A program made the position numbers and the translations under genes. A model generated the notes under the pieces. The model worked only from the letters and a program-made list of their open reading frames with translations. It was not told the origin of the DNA and ran no database searches. From NCBI RefSeq assembly GCF_016775475.1, contig NZ_JAEUXJ010000005.1:337235-401234 (forward strand): a DNA stretch of 64,000 bases, read 5' to 3'. Shown piece by piece: positions 57,874 through 64,000 of this stretch. How positions within the stretch are numbered: position 1 is the first letter of the stretch; every line of letters starts with the position of its first letter. This stretch comes from Belnapia mucosa. Lineage in GTDB: Bacteria > Pseudomonadota > Alphaproteobacteria > Acetobacterales > Acetobacteraceae.

Positions 57874-59239
57874 CCAAGGGCGTCCGGCGGCGCTGCCGCC
57901 GCCTATCCCGCTCAGTTCCTTGCAGACGCAGATCGAGCTTTCGATGCAGAGCCCGCCCGTCAAGCTCGTCGTTCGCCGTGCTTTGCTCACCCTCAGCCTA
58001 ACCCTGCTGCCGATCGTCGGCTGGGCGACCTTGACCACATCGGAACGGGCCGTGATCGCTAACGGCCAGCTCATTCCGGAAGGCCGGCGCAAGACGGTGA
58101 ATCTGGCCGAGGCCGGCATCCTGCGGACCATGCTGGTGCGGGAAGGCTCCGTGGTGAAGGCGGGCGAGCCTCTGCTGCAACTCGACGTCACCCAGGCGGA
58201 AGCCTCGGCCCTCCAGGCCAAGGCCGCTTACTGGGGAGGCCGAGCCCGGATCGCTCGCCTGAAGACGGAACAGGCCGAGCGGCGGGAACTCGACTTCCCA
58301 GAAGATGTATTGAAGGCCGCAGCGGCCGATGCGGCGATTCAGGTCTTCCTTGATGTCGAGCGCGGCTTCTTCAGGGCCCGCTGGGCTGCCTTCGACGGCC
58401 AGATCGGGGTGCAGGAACGAGCCATCGCCCAGCTGCAGGAGCAAGTGGCCGGTGCCCAGGCCCAGCGCGAAGGTGCCACTCGGCAGGTCCAGTCCATCCG
58501 CGAGCAGATCATCGGCTACAACCGGCTTCTGAGCCAAGGCTATGCCTCGCGCTTTACCGTGCTGAACCTGCAGCAGCAGGAAGCCAGCTTCGTCGCCACC
58601 ATCGGCCAGGCGACGGCGCAGGAAGCGCAGCTCCGCGAGGGGATCGCTCAGGCGCAGCGGCAGCTCGAAGGCATCCGCCTGACGCGGCTCTCGGATATCG
58701 CCAATGATCTGCAGACCACCGAAGCCTCCACCGCCACGGCATTGCAGCAGCTCCGCGCCGCGCAGGATATCCTGACCCGGCGCGAAGTGCTGGCGCCGGA
58801 GGACGGCAAGGTCACCAATATTCAGGCCTTCACGCCTGGGGCGAGCATCGGGGCCGGCCAGCCCATCTTGGATCTCGTACCGGCGCATGATCGCCTCGTC
58901 ATCGAAGCCCATATCATGCCGACCGATATCGAGCAGGTGGTCCCGGGACAGAGGGTCAATATCCGGTTGCTGCCTTACCGGATGCGGCGTGTTCCCTTGC
59001 TGCCGGGCAGCCTCACGATCGTCAGTCCCGATATTCAGGTTCCAGCACAGGGCCAGGGCAATGAGCCCTTTTATCTCGGCCGAGCCGAATTCGACGACAA
59101 TGCCTTCGAGCACAAGCATGACATCAGGACTGTGGCAGGCATGCCGGTGGAGATTTACATCCTGGGCGACAAGCGCACCCCACTGGCCTATCTAATGGGA
59201 CCCCTGACCAGGTCCGCGCGCCGCGCCTTCGTCGATTAA
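57857..59239 (+). CDS. HlyD-family type I secretion membrane-fusion protein
   Basis: Periplasmic adaptor linking the ABC subunits to an outer-membrane TolC partner; 460 residues. One N-terminal membrane helix (~42-60), lipoyl half-motifs around GILRTMLVREGSVVKAGEPL and VLAPEDGKVTNIQAFTPGAS, a long coiled-coil hairpin (~115-310) and a C-terminal beta-barrel region (HIMPTDIEQVVPGQRVNIRL). The TTG start at 57857 is chosen because AAGGAG lies 8 bases upstream and no better start precedes the conserved part. No TolC-like gene lies in the window. Confidence 0.9.
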   Translation: MRSLVNQGRPAALPPPIPLSSLQTQIELSMQSPPVKLVVRRALLTLSLTLLPIVGWATLTTSERAVIANGQLIPEGRRKTVNLAEAGILRTMLVREGSVVKAGEPLLQLDVTQAEASALQAKAAYWGGRARIARLKTEQAERRELDFPEDVLKAAAADAAIQVFLDVERGFFRARWAAFDGQIGVQERAIAQLQEQVAGAQAQREGATRQVQSIREQIIGYNRLLSQGYASRFTVLNLQQQEASFVATIGQATAQEAQLREGIAQAQRQLEGIRLTRLSDIANDLQTTEASTATALQQLRAAQDILTRREVLAPEDGKVTNIQAFTPGASIGAGQPILDLVPAHDRLVIEAHIMPTDIEQVVPGQRVNIRLLPYRMRRVPLLPGSLTIVSPDIQVPAQGQGNEPFYLGRAEFDDNAFEHKHDIRTVAGMPVEIYILGDKRTPLAYLMGPLTRSARRAFVD

Positions 59240-59600
59240 TTTCTCGGGCTGACCGAATTTACGAACGGCGTCAGTCATCGCTCAATGCCGCCTTTTGGAT
59301 GGAGGCGGCATTGATGCGTTGTGTAATGAGTGGCGAAACTCGGGCGCAGGATAATTGCCTGTCACCTGATCATCGGCGCAGACTGGACGGCACCTCTCCG
59401 GACTACCCATTCCCGGCGCCACGACTTGGCGAAGGGGTTTGGTATCTGGAGCTCGGTCTACTGACAACCTGATTAGGACGCATGAAGGGCTTGGTATGCC
59501 GTCACTGGGCGGCGAGTTCGGCGCAGGCGGCAGTCTCGCGGAGGAGAGCGTGCGCTCTTGGCAGTCTCATCGTTCTTGACTGGAGGTTAGGCGGAGCGCG
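59240..59600. other. Non-coding stretch after the exporter genes
   Basis: No gene supported. Composition is more mixed than in the flanking genes. It probably contains degraded insertion-sequence DNA, because a transposase remnant starts just to the right. Confidence 0.4.
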
Positions 59601-59715
59601 GCAGCCAATGAGGCGGCAGGCGCGAGCCTGCTCCATCTCCCGCCTTGCAGCTCCGAGTTCAGCCCCATCGAGGACGCCTTCTTCAAGCTGAAGGCAGAGC
59701 CGAATGCGCCAACGA
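59601..59715 (+). pseudogene. IS630-family transposase C-terminal remnant
   Basis: In frame from 59601 the translation contains EAAGASLLHLPPCSSEFSPI followed by EDAFFKLKAEPN. This matches the C-terminal DDE-domain end of IS630-type transposases (LPPYSPDLNPIEQ...KLK), with the catalytic Glu in SPIED. The upstream catalytic Asp region and a start are missing, and the frame then runs on into unrelated sequence. It marks an old insertion between the exporter and rhamnose genes. Confidence 0.65.
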
Positions 59716-59905
59716 CGTCGCAGCCGCGGATTATAGGACGCAGATTGGTCGCTCTTCCGAGAACTGTGGTGGTCGGCTCAGCCCTTCAGCAGGGAAAGTG
59801 TCCAGACCCTGCCGCGGTTGAGGAGTTGCAGACAATAACGGCCGAGGACGACAAGATCATCAAGGCGAATGAGGTGGTGCGGCGAAACGCGCGAACACGA
59901 CGCGC

Positions 59906-60784
59906 TCATCCTCGATAACCTTCTTGCTTGACGATCTGCTCCAAATATTGCCCGTAGCCACTCTTACGCAGTGGCTTTGCAATATCGAGCAGCTGCGCAT
60001 CATCGATGAAGCCCTTGCGCCAGGCGATCTCCTCAGGCGAGGCCACCTTCTGACCAGTGCGCTTCTCGATGGCGCGGACGAACTCGCCCGCCTCGAGCAT
60101 GCTGTCATGCGTGCCGGTATCGAGCCAGGCATAGCCACGGCCGAGCCGGGCGACGCGGAGCGTCCCCTCCTCGAGATAGACCCGGTTGAGGTCGGTGATC
60201 TCCAGTTCGCCCCGTGCCGAGGGCTTGAGCGTCTGGGCAATGGCGGATGCGCGACCGTCGTAGAAGTAAAGGCCGGTCACCGCCCAGTTGGATTTCGGCG
60301 CCGGCGGCTTTTCTTCCAGGCTGATCGCCCGGCCCTCGGCATCGAAATCCACCACGCCATAGCGCTCGGGGTCAGTGACGCGATAGGCAAAGACCGCCGC
60401 GCCGCTCTCCCCCTGCACTTGCTTCATCCGCAGGTCCAACTCATCCCCATGGAAGATATTGTCGCCCAGCACGAGCGCCGAGGGCTCCCCGGCGAGGAAT
60501 TCCTCGCCCAGGATAAAGGCCTGCGCGAGCCCGTCGGGGCTCGGCTGCACCATGTATTCGAAGCGCACGCCCCATTGGGCGCCGCTGCCGAGCAGCCGCT
60601 GGAACAGCGGCATGTCGTGCGGGGTCGAGATGATCATGATCTCCCGGATCCCGGCCAGCATCAGGACCGAGAGCGGGTAGTAGACCATCGGCTTGTCATA
60701 GACCGGCAGCAGCTGCTTCGAGACGGCGAGCGTGCATGGATGCAGCCGGGTGCCGCTGCCGCCAGCCAGCACGATGCCCTTCAT
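59906..60784 (-). CDS. rfbA: Glucose-1-phosphate thymidylyltransferase
   Basis: First enzyme of dTDP-L-rhamnose synthesis (dTTP plus Glc-1-P). It has 292 residues. The nucleotide-binding loop [20 protein letters not shown] lies at the N-terminus, and [47 protein letters not shown] and [13 protein letters not shown] all match. The ATG at 60784 has GGAG upstream and overlaps the rfbD stop by 4 bp. Last gene of rfbCBDA. Confidence 0.97.
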   Translation of the reverse strand: MKGIVLAGGSGTRLHPCTLAVSKQLLPVYDKPMVYYPLSVLMLAGIREIMIISTPHDMPLFQRLLGSGAQWGVRFEYMVQPSPDGLAQAFILGEEFLAGEPSALVLGDNIFHGDELDLRMKQVQGESGAAVFAYRVTDPERYGVVDFDAEGRAISLEEKPPAPKSNWAVTGLYFYDGRASAIAQTLKPSARGELEITDLNRVYLEEGTLRVARLGRGYAWLDTGTHDSMLEAGEFVRAIEKRTGQKVASPEEIAWRKGFIDDAQLLDIAKPLRKSGYGQYLEQIVKQEGYRG

Positions 60785-61671
60785 GGCCTGGTCTCCTTCA
60801 GCGCATCGAGGCAGCGGTCGAGGCCCGCGCGCCAATCGGCCGCCTGGATGCCCAGGATGGCGGCGGCGCGGCTGCAGTCGAGGCGCGAGTTGGCTGGCCG
60901 CACTGCCCGGGTCGGGTAGTCGGCCGTGGTGATGGGAATGAGCTTCGGCGCCGCCTGGCCCCGCGCCGCGGCGCCGGCGAAGATCGCCTCGGCAAAGCCG
61001 TGCCAAGTGGTGTGCGGCTGGCCGGTCAGGTGGAAGACCCCGAAGCACCGGTCGCCTGCCGGCGCCGCCGCCAACCGCGGCAGCAGGGCGATGGCGGCAT
61101 CCGCCAGGTCGTCGGCGAAGGTCGGCGCACCGTGCTGGTCGGCGACGACCCGCATCTCCGGCCGCTCCTTGCCGAAACGCAGCATGGTCTTGACGAAGTT
61201 GTTGCCATGCGCCGAGCAAACCCAGGCGGTGCGCAGGGTGACGGAGCGCGGCTGCGCCAGATGCAGCAGCAGCTCGCCAGCAAGCTTCGAGGCGCCATAG
61301 GCACCGACCGGGGCCGGCGCATCCGCCTCAGTATAGGGGCGCCCGCCCGTGCCGTCGAAGATGTAATCGGTCGAGTAATGCACCACCGGCACCCCGGCCC
61401 GTGCTGCCGCCTCACCCAGCAGGTGCGGCCCGGTGGCGTTGACCGCGAAGGCCAGCGCCCGGTCATCCTCGGCGCGATCAACGGCGGTATAGGCGGCGGC
61501 GTTGATCACCGCCTCCGGCCGGTAGTGGGCGAAGGCCGCATCGACCTGTGCCGCGCTGGTCATATCGAAGTCGGGCGGCTCCAGCCCCACCGCCTCATGC
61601 CCGGCGCGTGGCAGCCGCGCCAGCAGCTCGGTCGAGATCTGGCCGGTGCGGCCGATGACGAGGACGCGCAT
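60781..61671 (-). CDS. rfbD: dTDP-4-dehydrorhamnose reductase
   Basis: NADPH-dependent last step to dTDP-L-rhamnose; 296 residues from the ATG at 61671. Rossmann start [17 protein letters not shown] (a small variation on the usual GxxGQLG), then [14 protein letters not shown], the catalytic [20 protein letters not shown] with YGASKLAGE, and a C-terminal [10 protein letters not shown] block. It overlaps rfbB by one base and rfbA by four. Confidence 0.96.
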   Translation of the reverse strand: MRVLVIGRTGQISTELLARLPRAGHEAVGLEPPDFDMTSAAQVDAAFAHYRPEAVINAAAYTAVDRAEDDRALAFAVNATGPHLLGEAAARAGVPVVHYSTDYIFDGTGGRPYTEADAPAPVGAYGASKLAGELLLHLAQPRSVTLRTAWVCSAHGNNFVKTMLRFGKERPEMRVVADQHGAPTFADDLADAAIALLPRLAAAPAGDRCFGVFHLTGQPHTTWHGFAEAIFAGAAARGQAAPKLIPITTADYPTRAVRPANSRLDCSRAAAILGIQAADWRAGLDRCLDALKETRP

Positions 61672-62732
61672 CAACCCGCCTTCTCTGTCACGAGGCCCAG
61701 CCGCTCGCCGCTGTATTTCTTCTCGCGCAGCGGCCGCCACCACCACTCATTCGCCAGATACCAGTCGATGGTCGCGGCGATGCCGGTCTCGAAACTCTGC
61801 TTCTGCCGCCAGCCGAGCTCGCGCTCGATCTTGCTGCAATCGATGGCGTAGCGCTGGTCATGCCCCGGCCGGTCGGCGACGAAGCGGATCAGCTCCCGCC
61901 GCGGCGCGGCGCCCGGCCGGCGCTGGTCGAGCAGATCACAGATGGTCTGCACCACCTGCAGGTTCCGCCGCTCCGCCCGGCCACCGATGCAATAGGTCTC
62001 GCCGACCTTGCCATGCTCCACCACCGAGACCAGCGCCCGCGCATGGTCCTCGACATGCAGCCAGTCGCGGATGTTGCTGCCATCGCCATAGACCGGCAGC
62101 GGCTTGCCATCCAGCGCATTCAGGATGATGAGCGGGATCAGCTTCTCGGGGAAATGATAGGGCCCGTAGTTGTTCGAGCAGTTCGTCACCAGCACCGGCA
62201 GCCCATAGGTCTCGTGCCAGGCGCGGACGAGGTGATCGGAGGCCGCCTTGCTCGCCGAATAGGGCGAGCGTGGATCATAGGCCGTGGTCTCGCTGAACGC
62301 CCCGGTCTCGCCGAGCGAGCCGAAGACCTCGTCGGTCGAGATGTGGTGGAAGCGGAAGCGGGCCTTGGCATCGCCCTCCAGCCCGTCATGGTAGCCGCGC
62401 GCTGCCTCCAGCATGCTGAAGGTGCCGTTGATATTGGTCTGGATGAAATCCGCGGCGCCCGTGATCGAGCGGTCCACATGGCTCTCCGCCGCCAGATGCA
62501 TCACCGCATCCGGCTGGAACTCCGCCATCGCAGCCCGCATCCGTGCCGTATCGCAGATATCCGCCTCCAGGAACTGGAAGCCGTGCTTGCCCTCGCAGTC
62601 ATGGATCGAGCGGCGATCGCCCGCATAGGTGAGCTTGTCGACCACGAGCACGGTCGCGCCACGCTCCAACACAAGAAGCCTCGCAACGGCCGAGCCGATG
62701 AAGCCGGCGCCGCCGGTGACCAGGATGCGCAT
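61671..62732 (-). CDS. rfbB: dTDP-glucose 4,6-dehydratase
   Basis: SDR-type enzyme making dTDP-4-keto-6-deoxyglucose; 353 residues. NAD-binding [28 protein letters not shown] near residue 80, the active-site [17 protein letters not shown] followed by [15 protein letters not shown] (Tyr-x3-Lys), and [15 protein letters not shown]. Its start lies 6 bp after the rfbC stop. Confidence 0.97.
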   Translation of the reverse strand: MRILVTGGAGFIGSAVARLLVLERGATVLVVDKLTYAGDRRSIHDCEGKHGFQFLEADICDTARMRAAMAEFQPDAVMHLAAESHVDRSITGAADFIQTNINGTFSMLEAARGYHDGLEGDAKARFRFHHISTDEVFGSLGETGAFSETTAYDPRSPYSASKAASDHLVRAWHETYGLPVLVTNCSNNYGPYHFPEKLIPLIILNALDGKPLPVYGDGSNIRDWLHVEDHARALVSVVEHGKVGETYCIGGRAERRNLQVVQTICDLLDQRRPGAAPRRELIRFVADRPGHDQRYAIDCSKIERELGWRQKQSFETGIAATIDWYLANEWWWRPLREKKYSGERLGLVTEKAG

Positions 62733-62738
62733 GTGCGA

Positions 62739-63353
62739 TTACTCGAAGATGGCCGGGAGGTCGCGCAGCCGCGGCGCGCGCCGGTCCTTGTCGGAGAGAT
62801 GCACCGCGCCCGGCTCGAAGGGCCAGGGCAGGGCGAGGTCGGGATCGTCCCAGGCGATGCCACGATCGCAATCCGGGGCGTAATAGTCGGTGACCTTATA
62901 GGCCACTTCGGTATCCGGCTCGAGCGTGCAGAAGCCATGCGCGAAGCCGACCGGGACATAGAGCTGCTGGCCATTCGCGGCCGAGAGCTCCACCGCGACA
63001 TGCTGGCCGAAGCTCGGCGAGGAGCGGCGCAGGTCGACCACGACATCGAGCACGGCGCCGCGCAGCACCCGCACCAGCTTCGCCTGCGGATGCGGCGGCA
63101 GCTGGAAATGCATCCCCCGCACCGTCCCGACCTGGGCCGAGAGCGAGTGGTTGTCCTGCACGAAGACATCCGTGATGCCGAGCGCGGCGAAGTCGCGCGC
63201 GCTGTAGATCTCCTGGAAGAAGCCGCGATGGTCGCCGAAGCGGCGCGAGCTTACCAGGATGGGCCCCGAGACAGCGAACCGTGTCGCACTCTGGTTACCG
63301 CTGGCTGTTCCTGAGTGCAGCCCCTCCTGCTTGAGCGAAACCGACACCGTCAT
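62739..63353 (-). CDS. rfbC: dTDP-4-dehydrorhamnose 3,5-epimerase
   Basis: Cupin-fold epimerase, 204 residues. DHRGFFQEIYSARDFAALGI, the active-site VRGMHFQLPPHPQAKLVRV containing the catalytic His, DVVVDLRRSSPSFGQ with the paired Asp, and VPVGFAHGFCTLEPDTEVAYKV are all present. A 20-residue N-terminal extension precedes the core. The ATG at 63353 has GGAGG just upstream. First gene of the rfb unit. Confidence 0.96.
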   Translation of the reverse strand: MTVSVSLKQEGLHSGTASGNQSATRFAVSGPILVSSRRFGDHRGFFQEIYSARDFAALGITDVFVQDNHSLSAQVGTVRGMHFQLPPHPQAKLVRVLRGAVLDVVVDLRRSSPSFGQHVAVELSAANGQQLYVPVGFAHGFCTLEPDTEVAYKVTDYYAPDCDRGIAWDDPDLALPWPFEPGAVHLSDKDRRAPRLRDLPAIFE

Positions 63354-63865
63354 GGCCTCCGTAGACTACCGCATCGCAGTGCAGTGACTCTTAACATACG
63401 AAAATGCGATTACAACCGAAAATATCTCTTTTAGGCAGACATTAGAGATTAATCAACTGTCAACAGGTTGTTTTCAACGCAATCCACAAAAATAGAAGCA
63501 CAATCTTAGTTCACACCGACAGGCTGCAGTGGAGCGACTTTATGCCGACCTAGTAAAACCAGCGTAAGGATGTATTTAGAAGGCTATATTTTCGGCCGAT
63601 GCGTTGTTTGCGTTTCTGGGACAGGGGTTGATTTGGGATGCCGGACTGATCAAACTGCGCCAGTGTTCCTTCTTTGTTCAAAAAATGCAGCGGCTTTCTT
63701 GAGATGTCTTGACGCAGTTGGCCAGCCGGGCAGTTAGCGGCATTCGATTGCTCGCTAGACCGGTGTCGATGGCCCTCTCAGCTCACTCGCAACCTGCAGG
63801 TTCTGCAAGGCAGCACTGAAACGGTCGACGATGCGGAAGCTGCTCGCCACCAGTAAGAGCCCGCT
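63354..63865. other. AT-rich upstream region of the rhamnose operon
   Basis: About 510 bp with much lower GC than the rest of the window, especially 63390-63710. No gene with recognisable content. It carries a candidate promoter for rfbC and reaches to the stop of the IS5-type transposase. The composition suggests foreign DNA or a regulatory region kept AT-rich. Confidence 0.6.
63428..63456 (-). promoter_or_regulatory. Candidate promoter of rfbCBDA
   Basis: On the minus strand TTGATT (63451-63456) and TAAAAG (63428-63433) are separated by 17 bp. A perfect -35 hexamer TTGACA lies nearby (63458-63463) without an obvious -10 at 17 bp. The pair is 75 bp upstream of the rfbC start. Confidence 0.35.
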
Positions 63866-64000
63866 TCATAACGGCTTTGCCAAGCGCCTGAGTAAGACGG
63901 TAGCGGCGGCGAGGACGAAGAAGGCGACGGCAGAACCGGGTGTGGCTTCGTGGTCGCGTGCGAGGCGGCGGCACCGCCCTGTCCAAGCGAAGGTTCGCTC
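63866..64000 (-). mobile_element. IS5-family transposase, C-terminal end (runs off right edge)
   Basis: Minus-strand frame from the window edge reads ERTFAWTGRCRRLARDHEAT and continues VAFFVLAAATVLLRRLAKPL before a TGA at 63866. This is the conserved C-terminus of IS5-group DDE transposases (ERTFAWLxRCRRLAKDxE), including the catalytic Glu. Only 44 codons are visible, so intactness of the element and its terminal repeats cannot be judged. Confidence 0.8.

Noticed and set aside
59716..59905. Continuation of the IS630-type frame to about 59918 as a gene
   Set aside because: After the conserved KLKAEPN block the translation has no family features and no start, so it is read-through of a remnant.
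63354..63865. Small genes in the AT-rich segment
   Set aside because: Frames are short, without ribosome sites or family resemblance; a promoter/foreign DNA interpretation fits better.

Overview
The window is very GC-rich throughout. Its gene content and order suggest an alphaproteobacterium, most likely a Roseomonas-like member of the Acetobacteraceae: the alpha-type SerC, the yebC-ruvCAB-ybgC-tolQRAB-pal-cpoB and tilS-ftsH-folP-glmM runs, ExoP/ExoF/ExoY-type polysaccharide genes, and the hyuAB and TctC-type genes. The taxonomic call is inference. No rRNA, tRNA or CRISPR array was seen.

Layout. (1) 1-7643: the 5' end of serC, a DUF1217 protein, a small secreted protein, a TctC-type binding protein with hydantoinase/oxoprolinase subunits hyuA-hyuB, and an AI-2E-family permease. 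(2) 7740-9283: a PhnF-type GntR regulator and a MerR regulator that keeps all three mercury-binding cysteines, carries an extra C-terminal HMA domain and sits beside a perfect mer-like palindrome. (3) 9557-26353: an exopolysaccharide locus with ExoY-type priming transferase, two glycosyltransferases, flippase, polymerase, ExoF/ExoP export proteins and a clan GH-A glycoside hydrolase. A hybrid kinase with two receiver domains and an Hpt domain, a LuxR-type response regulator and an RTX-GH16 glycanase follow. The palindrome GGCCTAGGCC recurs in the three non-coding gaps of this locus and nowhere else that I noticed. (4) 26645-43447 and on to 44193: a frameshifted remnant, then a long leftward housekeeping block.

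(5) 44314-50112: a PPOX-type flavoprotein, a tiny hypothetical gene, a methyltransferase, and two RTX calcium-binding proteins read from a shared intergenic region. The larger RTX gene contains 324-bp near-identical tandem units. (6) 50160-59239: a rightward cluster of a three-part GT2 protein, a GT4, a C-tail-anchored coiled-coil protein, two different but adjacent type I secretion ABC subunits and an HlyD-family adaptor. (7) 59240-64000: an IS630-type remnant, the dTDP-L-rhamnose genes rfbCBDA, an AT-rich upstream region and an IS5-type transposase cut by the window edge.

How it fits together (inference): blocks 3, 5, 6 and 7 form one cell-surface programme. dTDP-rhamnose and other nucleotide sugars feed polysaccharide assembly. 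A phosphorelay probably controls expression. A type I exporter that looks heterodimeric would secrete the RTX proteins and the RTX-GH16 glycanase to bind, remodel or trim the matrix. No TolC-type outer membrane partner is encoded in the window.
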